From NCBI GenBank assembly GCA_020086605.1, contig JACBWW010000029.1, positions 3,289,774 to 3,353,773 on the forward strand: a DNA stretch of 64,000 bases, read 5' to 3'. The notes under the pieces are model-generated. The model was not told where the DNA came from. It searched no databases and saw only the letters and a list, made by a program, of their open reading frames with translations. The position numbers and the translations under genes are program-made. Source of the DNA: Lanius collurio. Taxonomy: Eukaryota; Chordata; Aves; Passeriformes; Laniidae. Shown piece by piece: positions 1-12,000 of the stretch (within the stretch, counting starts at the first letter, position 1; each line of letters opens with the position of its first letter).

Positions 1-1189
1 GTCCTGGCAGCAAGGATGTTGACCTGTAAAGTGTTTGTGTGGGTAGCAGAGCCTTCATCTCCTTCAGAATTGGGAAGAGGGAGCCATTCCTACCAGGAAT
101 GAGTCTGGAAAATTCCTGTGAGCCATCGTGGGACACCAGGGAAGGGACAAAGATAATTACACCCTTGATTGTGCTTCTACAGCGCTCCACACCAGTGAAT
201 CAACACAGGAATCACCTCTCACCCACCTTGGGTGCAATTAGGGCAGACCCAGGACTAAGTGACCAGGTGACTGGATCCTTCCAACACAGCAAGAGCACCA
301 CAGCCTTGGCATGGAGCTGCAGCAAAGGTCTGAGCCCAGCACAAGGCTGAAGCAGTGCCTCTCCCAGAGTCTGCCAGGAGTACGGGTTACTTTGCCTCTA
401 CCCTCTACTTTTAAAATCCCTCGTGATTCAAACTGGCTGAACTCTGAAGGCAGCAATGAACAACAGCAAACAAGCCCAACTGCTTCAACAGAGACACATC
501 CCCCTCCTCCTCCAAGGCAGTGCTGCCAGCTGCCACCACAGTGAGTCACCTTGAGTACAGAAGATGCCCACATTTCCTTCGCAAGAGTTTTGCTGCCTGA
601 AGCTGTTCCCCAGCTCATGCTCCCTGACGAGGGGAGACTGGACAAGGCAGGGCTGCTGGGACCTCTCTCTACACCTGGTCAGGTGTTGTCTACATGATCC
701 AGCACAGCCCAGACACTCCCAAAAGCAGCACTACTCCCTCTGAAAAGCCCCCCGATGTGACAGAGCATGGCCCAGGGCCCCAGCAAGGGCAAAGAGGAAA
801 GAGCAGCTTCCCGGCTTCCTCCTTCAATGATGTTCCTGAACACCAGTTTTGCCAAGCAGTCTCCTAGCTACGCTGAATTCAACTTTCTGACAGTAGCTGC
901 AAGGTAGCAAGCCAGAAACCTGGATCCTTGTGGAAAAGAGAGACAAGAAGAGAGACGAGGTACAGTAGGTGCAACGAAGAAGGCTGTGGGAAATGCCATG
1001 CAATGGTTTAATCCACGTTCACTGTTCCAAACAAGCTTTTGGGTAAGCACCTGCTGCATGAAAGGCGGCTGCTGCCGTGAGCCTCACCCTGCTACGTGAG
1101 CCCGCGATTTATAGAAGTGATTTTTTTCAAACCTGCTCTTGTGAGAATTCACTGAGAACTTCTCCATTTTACAGATTTAAAAAAGCCTG
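1..1189. other. Region beyond the NSD1 3' end, no gene recognised
   Basis: Short frames only, none with recognisable protein similarity. In human the next gene downstream of NSD1 is RAB24, near PRELID1 and MXD3; no exon of these is recognised here. Confidence 0.5.
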
Positions 1190-1207
1190 CACCAAAAATA
1201 TTCACAG

Positions 1208-1213
1208 TTTATT
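1208..1213 (-). terminator. Most distal polyadenylation signal AATAAA
   Basis: Hexamer in AAAAAATAAACTGTG followed on the gene strand by a U/G-rich stretch (TATTTTTGGTG), a fair downstream element. Candidate main 3' end. Confidence 0.4.
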
Positions 1214-1395
1214 TTTTCATGAAACAAGTAACTAGTTAACACGTGACAATGCGAAGCGGAGGTGGACAGAGCAGCGCAGAGACCTCTCTGGTTACAGTGG
1301 GAGCTGGCTGGGCGCTGGCACTGAGGAAACCCTACTTACACAATCTACATGACTAAGTCCAGCTCATGGGAAGCCTTATAAATGTAAATTCAAGA

Positions 1396-1401
1396 TTTAT
1401 T
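1396..1401 (-). terminator. Distal polyadenylation signal AATAAA
   Basis: Canonical hexamer within an AU-rich stretch about 2.3 kb after the stop. A run of 18 T on the plus strand at 1443-1460 puts an A-run just upstream in the transcript. Confidence 0.4.
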
Positions 1402-1557
1402 TTCCTTCTCACACATGATAAATACTTAATATACTGAACGTCTTTTTTTTTTTTTTTTCTTAATTTTTGTTTAAAAATGTTAATGAATGCCCTTAAGGTA
1501 ATCTTCTCTCTCAACTGATCTGAGTTGTCCTGATTCCCTTTGTGGAGGAGTCATGCA

Positions 1558-1580
1558 GAAATGCAAGCTGCTTGCATTTC
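1558..1580. repeat. 23-nt near-perfect palindrome in the probable 3' UTR
   Basis: Arms GAAATGCAAGC (1558-1568) and its exact complement (1570-1580) around a single T. Would form a tight hairpin in the NSD1 mRNA. Confidence 0.85.
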
Positions 1581-3489
1581 CCCAGTTTCAGCAGCAAGCA
1601 GGAACTGACCTGCCAGTCTTCCCGGAAAAAAAAAAAAACAACATTAAACAAGTAAATTTCCATAAGCCATAAAGCTTTTCCAAGTCGTGAGCTATTCTAC
1701 AAAGGATCTGAAATGATTCGGACTAGAGAAGAGACGCACCATAGCACTGGCAATGTCCCCTTGTGCCCAGAACAGCCGGCCTTTACAGCAGGACATTGTC
1801 TTGGGGTGCACACATCAGGAAAGGAGAACAGATCAGGATTTGTCTTGGTACAGGCTGTCTGACTCCCTTCATAGAAAACTGCAAAGCTCATGACTGCTCT
1901 GGGAGCAGCAGGCACTTGCAAGCCAGGTGGGAACAAGGACCTGCTCCCCTGTCAGAGGAAGGGGGTCAGCACAGGGCTGAACTCTGCCTTCCTGGGGAGG
2001 GAGGGGCCTGTGGATCTGCCTGGAAGAAGGAGGAGAAGGATACACACACTGGAGCTGCACAAGGGTCTGGCGGCAGCATGGAGATCCGAGGCTGCAGCCC
2101 CAGATCGGTGGAGCTCAGGCAAACCACAGAGGTAACGTGTTGTGAGAGTGGGAAAAAGCTGGTCAGCAGCGTTTCCTTGGCAGAACACCAACTCTATCCA
2201 GGCCAGGCAGTGCCACCTGAGGAGGTCTGTCCTCCTTCTGCCTGCGAGGGTGTCGGTGGTCCCTGCAGAAGATGCTGCAGGTCCCTGGGACTCTACTGCC
2301 TGCCCCACGAGCACCACAGCCAAGCCAACTTCTGCCTCAACGCTTTGTGAACGGCTTGCAGCAGGCTTAGTCTGGACACCAGCCCGATGACCAGCAGGTA
2401 ACTAAACATTGCCTTCACTGTAAAAGGGAGAAGAGGAAAAAAGAAAGCCAGCCAGCTGCTGGAGCCCACCGTGTTCCAGTGTGAGAACTACAATTCAGTT
2501 GGATGGACGCACACGCGCACACACACATGCACACCAACACAGTCCAGTTAATTCAAGTCTCCTTTGGTTGTAAAGAGTTAAGCCAGAAGCTACGCAAGGG
2601 GAAGGTGTTGAGATGGGTCCTGATCCAGCTACGGCACCCTTGCCTCTGCCCTGTGCAGCGAGCAGGACAGGCTTGGCTTGCTGCTGGCAACACCAGGTGT
2701 GATGGGAACACGTTCTGAACACGTCTGAGGCAAAGGGAGAAAGGACTGCTCAGTCCACTGGCTCACGCTGACAACAGAGGTCTAGAAAAGACTGGATGGA
2801 AATTTGAAAGGGAGCACTGTCCCCCTGGCAGGGCAGTGCTCAGCACCTCCAGGAACCCACTCTGCTCTGCTACTGCTGCTTTATGGGTCACTATGTTGTC
2901 AAGTGCAGGGAAACATTCTGCGTGTCCTGTGCTAAAGGATTAAGACACAAGAATGAAAAAACTGCCAGACAACTTCTTCCAACATCTCTGTTTCCCCTGA
3001 CTACCTCCAGATTTCCCACTTCTTGGGCCTGACCAGTCACAGCTCTGTAAAAAAGAAGCCTGAATGGATACTGCCTATTGCTGGAGAAAACCGCACTGAG
3101 CGAGTGCAGGAACTCCTCTCCCATCTCACTGGAGACCATCCCTGTCCTTCAGCAAACCACATGCACAGCATGTCCCAGCAAACACACAGACAAACCTCGC
3201 AAAGCAACGCCCTGCAGGGACAGAGACCTGGGCAGGTGACAAAAAATCCCTTCCCTGCTTCTAGAGTGTGGCAAGGACACACACACACGACTGCTCACCA
3301 CATGATCCCTGAAACATCTCCAGTGCCAGGGCAGCCTGACCGATCCACTTTCTTTAAATGCAGTAACAAGAGCAAGGCTGCTGGCTGTACCTGGGAAGCC
3401 ACCTACAAATCAAACCTGGAGCTTGAACATGCTGGATCAGTAATGTGACCATTTCAATGGAATTGGAGATTTTTACCCAGAGCAGACTC

Positions 3490-3495
3490 TTTATT
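3490..3495 (-). terminator. Proximal polyadenylation signal AATAAA
   Basis: Canonical hexamer on the gene strand about 230 nt after the stop; would give a short 3' UTR isoform. Confidence 0.35.
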
Positions 3496-3725
3496 TCAGC
3501 TTTACCATTTGTAAAAGGAAGAGGAAAAGGTCACGGATGCTCTCTCCCTTTGGCTGGGCCAGACTCAGATTTAAGAGAATGTCCTTGCTCATGTCACAAG
3601 AGAATATGGATGGGATGTGCATGGGTTAGGGGCTGGGCTCAGGGAAGTGAATAAAAAAAACAAAACAAAGATTCCCCCTCCCTAAACATTAAACGACTGA
3701 AACCTGCCTCCCATATTCACCAACC

Positions 3726-6073
3726 TCACTTTGGCTCTGAGTCAGCCAACTCACGACAGACAGAATCCTGGTTACGGGCTAGCGATGTGTTTTGCTCAGG
3801 CAAAGGGTCCTGCCCCCGAGGAGTCTGTGCTTTTCCACTCAGCCAAGAAACCTGATCAATTGTCTGAATGTTTGTGACAAGCCACTGCATCTGCTCCGGG
3901 GGCACCGGCGCTTCCCTGGCTGGCCGAGGGGTCTGCTCGAACGCACACAATCTCTCTGATGTCCATGGGGTCTGCTCCGAGGGGGCTGAGGCCACTTCCC
4001 AGCTGGGCTGAAGGGTTGGCTCTGGTAGTTTCTCTGCTGTCCGGGAAGGCTGCTCTGAAGGCGTCAGGGCTTTCGCAGTGGGCCAGTGGCTTTGCTCGTG
4101 CGTCTGTAGTTTCTCCGTAGGCCAAGGGACTTGTCCGACGTGCGTCACCACCTTCCCAGCAGGCCAAGAGATTTGCTCCCCAGCTAACATGGTCCGCTCT
4201 TTCTGCTGGGGGCTCAGCTCCACGGCTGGGGCTCCTCTCTCCTTTGGCTGAGCGTTCTGGTCGACGGGACGCAGAGCCTTCTCCGACAGCAACAGCCTTG
4301 GAGCTGATGCAGCCAGAGGCTTGTCCAAGGCTTGAGGCCGAGGAGCCACGGCAGCAGCCAGCTTATCCGATGCCTGAGGCCATGGGGGCGTAAGAGCAAG
4401 AGGCCTCTCCAAGAGCTGAGGCCGAGACACCCCAGAGCTGAGAGCCTTTTCCAAAGGCAGAACCCGCAGGGCCCCGGAGTCAGCAGCCTTCTCCGGAGGC
4501 AGGGGTCGCAACACCCCGGGGGAGAGAGACTTCTGTGTGAGTGGGATCCGCAGGGCTCCCGAGCTGAGAGCCTTCTCCATGGGCAGCATGTGTGGTGACT
4601 GGGAGCCAGGGGCCTTCTCGGGAGACAGGGGCCACGGTGACCCTAAGCTGGGAGCCTTCTCTGTGGGCAGGATCCGTGGCAGACCCAAACCAGCAGTCTT
4701 CTCTGGAGGCAGGGGACGGGGTGACCCAGAGCTGGGAGACTTCTCTGTGTCTGGGATGCGCACTGCCCCGGAGAAGGAAGTGTTTTCTAGAGGCAGGGAT
4801 CGTGGTACTGCTGATCCAGGAGCCTTCTCTGAGGGCAGGATCCGTGAGACTGGGGAGTCAGGGACTTTTTCAATGGGAACTGACCACAGCACCTCAGGAC
4901 TGGAAGCTATCTCCAAAGCTGGGACCTGTGGCAACACAGAGCTGGAAGCCTCTTCCACAGCCTGTGGCTGTGGACTCTGTGCAGAGGAGTCATCCAGTGG
5001 CTGGAGCTGATCGACATCAGGAGGCTCATCCTCCGGCTGGGACTGCAGCATCCCCACCGTGGCAAGGAGTCTGTCAGACAGTGGAGGATGGAGGCATTTT
5101 GCAGGGAACTCATCCAGCAGCTCGGGCTGCTGGGTCCTGCTGTCAATGAGGGACTTATCTGTTAACTCCAAAACCTCGGGGGCATCAGGAGTCTCATCTG
5201 ACAGATGGAGCTGCAGGTCACCAGCAGTAACAAGCGACTCATCCAACGGGGACTGTGGCGTTCCCGGAGGAGATTTGCTCGGCAGCTGAGGCTGTGAGGT
5301 GTCACTGGAGGACTCGTCCAGCGGCCAGAGCACCGCGTTGCTGGGAGGTTTGTCGGGCTGCTGAGGCCGCAGCGCTACAATGATGGGCTGCTTCTCTGAC
5401 TGCAGCCTTAGGGACAGGGCAGCCTGGGGCTTGTCTGACGGCTGCAGGCGGAGCGACAGGGTGGTGGGAGGTTTGTCTGAAGGCTGAAGCCGGAGTGAGA
5501 GGGTGGTGGAGGGTTTGTTGGATGGCTTCAACCTCAGGGACAAGGTGGCAGGGGGTTTATTAGATGGTGGCAGTCTCAGAGCCAGGGTAGCAGGTGGTTT
5601 GTCTGGTGAAGGCAGTCTGAGGGCCAGGGTGGTGGGGGGCTTGTTTGATGGCTGCAACCTCAGGGCAAGGGTGGTGGGGGGCTTGTCTGAAGAAGGCAGC
5701 CTCAGCGCTAGGGTAGCAGGGGGCTTTTCTGGTGACTGCAGTCTGAGGGCCACAGACTGAGGTAGGCTGTCCAGGGGCTGAACACTCAGGTCTGTTTCTG
5801 CCTCTGTGTCTGCAGGCAGCTGCTCTGGTGGCTGGGTGTCCTCGCCGTTAGTCAGGCCTTCTATGGGAGGAGCATACTCACGAATTTCTCCTGGCTCTAG
5901 AGGGTGAGGCCCACAAGGATCGTGCTCCGTACAGCATAATCGTCCATCCAGCTTGGAGATGAAGAGCATTCCTTCCCGGTGCTGCTTGCAGAAGGATCTG
6001 GGGCACATCTCACAGAATGAAGCTGCTTCCTTACCGCACATGTCACACTGATGCCACGGGCACTCCCACTTTC
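3726..6073 (-). CDS. NSD1: NSD1 exon 23, C5HCH domain, repetitive Pro-rich tail and stop
   Basis: 2348 nt, enters in phase 1, residues 2067-2848 and TGA at 3726-3728. Starts [20 protein letters not shown] then [20 protein letters not shown], completing the PHD/C5HCH unit that in NSD1 binds partner proteins. From about residue 2162 the tail is low-complexity, rich in Pro, Ser, Leu and Lys, with a period near 14 residues. It ends [10 protein letters not shown], close to human HKCAESEQK. The landmark [11 protein letters not shown] is shared with human. An open frame continues to 6236, but the acceptor TACTGCAG at 6074-6075 and homology place the exon start at 6073. The tail is clearly longer than in human. 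Confidence 0.96.
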
Positions 6074-9000
6074 CTGCAGTACACACACGGGAGAAAAGAC
6101 ACACCTTAGGAGTAGTACAAGGGCAAGAGACAAAGGCCTGCTGCAAAGGGAGTTCAGTGGAAAGTGGGAACACTCCTGTAATATCCACATACAATTCCTC
6201 TTCAGTTTCTGCCTTAGCCTGACAGGCAGTTAACACAAACCTGCATTCTCAGAAGCAGCAAGGGCAATGATAATCATGACAAACACAAGCCACATCAGCT
6301 CAGACAAAAACCCCATCTGGCTCCTGCACAACACTAACAGAGGTGTCTAGAGAGGAGCAGACGCTCCCAGCTTGCACATCCCCGTGGCTCTGATTTTCAT
6401 AGAAAACAGCAGTGGTTATCTGTGCACAACACTCAAAGGACTTTTTAAGCAAACATGTCAGATTCATCTTTTAATTCTGTGTCAAGAACTTCCCTTCCTG
6501 TTTATCAGAAAGAAGAAGTAAGAGAGCAGTGATCACAAGGGGTGAGTTTCTATTGTCTCTGAACCAGAAAGGCACATCCTTAACCCCATGCTATGTATGG
6601 CTAGGATAAAACAAAGCTGCTCCCCCAGCAACTATATCTTCACAGTGAACCTATTGACCATCAGTACCAACACCACCAGGAGGAAAAACACAGCATTACA
6701 CTTCAGAGATTGCTGCTTTTCTCACTGGTAGATGACCTCACCAGCTCAGCCTCCTGCTCCCTCAGCCAAGGCTGCTGCTGGCTCTACCAAACACTTCCCA
6801 CCAGTTCATGGACACAACCAGGCACATGCTGAGCTCCTGACCTCTCACCACAGTATGAGAAAGGATACACCACTTTCCAAATACACCTCCCAGCACTCCA
6901 CATCCCCCATCTCCCCACCTTGCTGTGGGGAGCAACTCCTTGCATAGCAGCCCTGGCACAGAGCTCTGAGCCAGAGGGCAGCCACAGACACCCGCTAGGC
7001 CAGAGCACTTCCCAGACTGTCTGAACCAAACCCACAGAGCTGTGGCTGTGGCAACCAGCTCTTTTCCAAGGAGGCTGGCTCCTACAGCACAGCACTGAGA
7101 AGCTGTGGGCTTTGCTCCCTGCACTTGTGCAACAGCAGCTGTGCACTCCCCTCTCTCACACTGCATTTCCCTTGGGGTTGAAGGCAACACGTAGCAAGTT
7201 TTTCCCCTCCCTTGAAGCCAGTCTGAGGTTTCTGTTCCAATCTCAAAGTATGCACACTGCTCTTGTGTGTATTTTCCAATTTTTCAGCATTTTTTTTCCA
7301 AGTAAGGATGTTTAACACTTCCCATGGTCTCCCCTGTTCCTGGCTCATGGTGCAGCAGCACAGGCTGTCACTGCTCCCCCTGCACCACCAGCATCCCAGA
7401 GAGCCACACTCAACACTAAACTGGCCCACTGGAAAGATTCTGGGACCATCCTTATAGAAGTTATTTGTACAGATGGAAAATAAACTAAGTCAAAACCTGC
7501 TAGTTTGTTGGAGGAAGGATAAATCCTATCAAACACTCTAATGGTCTTTGACAGGATAAAAGGTCTAATGAATAAGCATCCTCTCCAGGGACAGCCTGGA
7601 GTTCTTGGAAGTAAGATCACAAAATTAGCAATATGCAAACAAGCAGGAAATTCCAATTACTTGACAGCAAAGCCCATGACAGAGGAAACATTTGAAGCAG
7701 AAAGTGCTGAACCTTTCATGTCCTGAGTGGTACTCTGAGGAGCAGGCTACGAAAATCCCTGCCTATGTGTAAAAAGAGTAAAATTACTAACACTGACTGA
7801 AAATCATTCTCAAAAAACAGTTATTATTAATAGTCTTGCAGCAAACTGAAGAGGCATTTCAAATTATATCCTTCAGGAGTATATTTCAATCTGTACAATA
7901 ATTGAAATTTCAGAAAGCAGAATAGCAAATACTCTTAAAGAAGCAGGTAGATAACATCGAGGCTGTGAGGGACTGCAAAAATCCAGTTGGACAGGCTCAG
8001 GCTTTAAACTGGACAGATGCTCTTGTACCAACAAGGTGTAATTAAATAAAGACATGTGCAAAACAGGATTGCAAGAGGAAGAAATAAATATGAGAAAAGG
8101 AGCAAGATGAAAACTCAAGAATGATAAAGCAAACCACCAACATCACATAAATACAAGTTTCATATCATATTATTTCCCAAGAAATTTTACATTAAAAACA
8201 AAATATAATTATTCTCTTACATCAGAGTAAGCAAGGCCTCAGCTGCAGTGCTGTTAAAATACTCCTTTCCAGTTTTAAAAAATGTGTAGGCAAGTGGGAC
8301 ACAGTCCAGAGCAGATCAAGAATAAAAACTTGAGGCTATGTTTGTATAAGGACTGAGACAATGAACTCCCACTATGTAAAAAAATGTGTATCAGAGAGCT
8401 GGCAATCCTTTGTGTTTTTAAGACAGGCTGTTAGGAGAAACTTTTCAAATGGAAAGCAGGCAAACAGGCTGGAGGCTGGATTGTATTTTTTGAGTATTTT
8501 TTCATTTATAATTTTTGTCCTCATTTCACCACAAACTAGAAAATGCTTTGGTACTGTTCTCTTAAGTATTGAACTAATGGCTATTCAGACATTTAACAGA
8601 TTCTTTTCTAACTCCTATTTTCCAGCAGTGCTTCTCCTCACCATTCAACTCACTCAACTGTCTTCAACTTCTGGAAAACAGCCAGTGTGATGACCAACAC
8701 CTCAGCTATTGTTGGGATCATGCTGTGCCAGGCCCCAAGAATGGCATCAGTTCACATGAACCATCTCTTAGGCAAGGACCAGCTTCTCCTACAGCAACTA
8801 GTTCACCTTTTTGCAGTCACAGTGGGCTACAAACCAAGGCTGGGTTGTTTAGGCAACAAGGTCTGTTCAAGTGAGAAAGATTTCTGTAAATGTTAAGATG
8901 CTGTGAATAGAGTGCAAGGTGATGAGCAGTGCCCAGGACACCCAGAGCCAACACCAAGCAGAGCCCAGCCGTGCAGAGCACTGACCTGCAGGTCTCTTGG

Positions 9001-12000
9001 TCAGGTTGAGGCAGTCGGCGTGGTACACCTTGGGGCAGCCTGACTTCTTACAAGAGACCAGCTGCCCTCCGTCCCCACAGCTGAAACACTCATCCTCCCG
9101 CTCCTTCATCACCTCCGCCTGCGACCTGCGCTTCATCTGCGGCCGCCTCTTGAGCTTCTTGGACTTCTCCTCGGTGAGGCTGGGCTGGCTCTGTGGGTGA
9201 GATAATGTGGGTTAATGCAGGGCCCTGCCCTGTTCACCTGCTCCCTTCCTGCTGCAGGAGAGAACTGCAAACCCTGCCAACAGAAATCCCATTGCCAGCT
9301 ATACCCAAGACCTGTGCAGCATCTCCAGTGCTGCTCGGTATTTGGCAACCAATTTACTACAGGAAATAGCTCCCAGTTATTTTGAAAAAGTCTGGAAATC
9401 CTGCACCAAAGTGTGGCTCAACATGGGATATATCCAACTAGCAACAGCAGAATGAGAAGCTGGAGCTGTCTGGGGTCACTGAGCTCGTGCTGCTTCTCAC
9501 AGACTCTTCAGGTCAAAGCAATCAGGTCTCCTGGCACACATAAATCATAAGGAGTCTGCCCAGGGCCTCCCTGTACTTTTTCACATTCATCTCTTCTCTC
9601 TCCACTTTCAGTACGAATTTATCTGTCATCACTTTAGACCTATTCGTTCTGGTGTCAATACTGCTCTTTTCCACCAGAATCGCAAAATCTTTATGGTTGG
9701 AAAAGACCTCCAAGACCATCAAGTCCAAACTTTCAAGTTTTTCTCTCTCCCTGAAGTAACCCCTGGGACACACTCTCCTGCTTGCAAACTGAAACTTTTA
9801 CAGTCTGCATACTCAGATTTCCAGTGGCTTTTCTCTGCCCTGAGTATATTTGTTTCAAACAAAAGTTACAGAATTACACATGCTACCTCAGATAACACCT
9901 CACAGGCCACATACAACACCAACACTTTGCCAAAAGAACAGGAAATCCCCCCAAAGCACTGCTCCCATCTGCCTTTTCCACAGCTGTGTCACACCACAGC
10001 TCAGTCCTGTGGCAGCTGAGCTGCACGGTGGCTCCTTCTCCACCACAACTGCCCAGCCACGACCCTCTCATGGTGGATTTGTTTCTGCTGTTACCCTCCA
10101 GGTGTGTGCTGTGGAATATCCAATCTCCACTCCCCCTATACTCGGTTATTGCTTTGCAACTGCCCCATTCTCTCACTCTGCCACACCAATGACAACCAAC
10201 CTGTGTGTCATCAGTGCAGTTAAATTATCCTTGTAGTGAAGTAACTGCAGCTGGACCCAGGAGGGGCAACTAAATGGTTTCAGTGCTCTCTTCTCTGGCC
10301 TAAGGCTTCCTCCAAACCTGCTCTTCCAACCCCCCCTCCAAGCCAGGCTGAGCCTCCCATTGTGTCAAACACTCAACTCCACAAAGATGATGCTTCTTGC
10401 CCCAGTCCTGACCTTATCAAAGCACTATCAGATTAGTTTATCTAAGGAGACAAGAACTAAATTCTGTGACATTTTCTACATCTCTTTGTGATCAAATATG
10501 TAGTTCTCCATGCAGGACATCTGTGTGTCCTGAGACAATGCCTGTGAAGCAACTTTTACATCCTTTATTATGCACAAGTATCATGCATAACGTTTTCATC
10601 ACCAAAACCTTTTAAAACCTTGGTGTCCAGACCTACAATTTCAGAACTCTGCAGCTGGCTATCCAGCTTTCCTATCACCAAACAGTTGAATCTCTTGATT
10701 GTTTCCTTCCCCTTCACATGTGGATTTTTCTGCTTTCATACCATCATTCCCCTGACAATGGGGATAAGCCAGGCCTTTCTTATCACTGAAAATGCAGGCA
10801 CTGAAATGCCTCCACCTAAACTATGCCACCGATTCTCGAGCCTAGTTCCTCAGCCATCTAATTACAAAGAGAACAAGAAAATCCCTTCACAGCTAATTTG
10901 AATGTCTAAGAGAAGTCTAACAGCTGGACTAAGCGATTCCCACTTGCTCCCAGCAGTACAATAGACTCCCAAACATTCTTCAACACTCCCAGTTAGAAGG
11001 CACTTTTAAGAGTGAACTTGAGCATTATTAGTTTTGTCTTGCTGTATCTCCAGGAAACTTAAAAATGCATCTATTGTGAGAAGAATTTTTTAAAAAAAAA
11101 CATCCCAAGGTACTGTTTACTCGGTATTGTTTCTTAGCCCATCTCATCAAGATGGAATGAGTCGCCTCAGATATCACAATGGAACATGAATGCCAACTAA
11201 AGGGCACCTTTCTCTGATTTCCATCGTGCAACCTGCAATTTCAAGGCAAAAATGACAGTCAAGCCATGTATAACATAGGGGCAGCACAAAATCAATTGAA
11301 CTTTAAATCGAAACCTGAAAAAGAACTAAATACATCAGAAGTGCAATTCACCTCATCTTCACCTCATCTCTCAACTTCTGAAGACATCCACTTTTTATTT
11401 TTATAAATTAATTTTTCTGCAGAACTAATCTCTGGAGAATTTATAAAACCTTCCCTATATATTGATGGGGCTGAACAACTGTGCTGCTGGAGATTTTTAA
11501 CTCTTAACTGTGGACAGGGCAGGACCCACATGCCAGAGCAGAGGGATTACAGACTGATTTGGTGAAGCACTTGTAACAAACCAACAGCTGAGACATAGAT
11601 TTAGCGGGTGACAGCTGGGAACTCGGCCAACTGCTCCTGTTATTTCCTTTTCCTAGTGAGAACCAGATCACACAAGGAGGTAATTGAAATCAATTCCTGT
11701 TACTGCAACATTACAGTTACAAATCGAAGTCCTCAAAAAGTCAGTGACTTCTAAAAGCTGGTGGTTTTTCTACTACAGATATGGCAAATACCTTGTGTCT
11801 GTCTGATGGGAAAAAATTGGTCACTTCATTAAAAGCAGAATAAAACCAAGAACTTTACTGCAGAAGAGATGGTGAGATAGCAGCCTTCTGGCTCTAAAGT
11901 AACTTCAGTCTGAAGGAATGTGAGTTTGCTGGCCTTCCATGCATGCTCACAATTTACTCATGCCTTTACTTTGGGAAACGGGCTGAGTTGTGTTTTCTTG

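Larger units (their letters stand above)
1190..3725 (-). other. NSD1: Probable NSD1 3' untranslated region
   Basis: No coding signal follows the stop codon. Minus-strand AATAAA signals occur at 3490-3495, 1396-1401 and 1208-1213. Human NSD1 has a 3' UTR of several kilobases, so one of the two distal signals is the likelier main end. The lower boundary is a guess; no downstream gene is recognisable. Confidence 0.5.

Noticed and set aside
4537..5149. Long plus-strand open frames opposite exon 23
   Set aside because: They mirror the repetitive, stop-poor coding exon on the other strand and show no independent protein features.
5503..5760. Plus-strand repetitive frame with GGL-type units
   Set aside because: Reverse reading of the 42-bp NSD1 array; the periodicity is inherited from the minus-strand coding repeat.
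6074..6236. N-terminal extension of the exon 23 frame to an upstream Met
   Set aside because: The NSD1 reading starts exactly at the acceptor TACTGCAG; the upstream part lacks homology and is intronic read-through.
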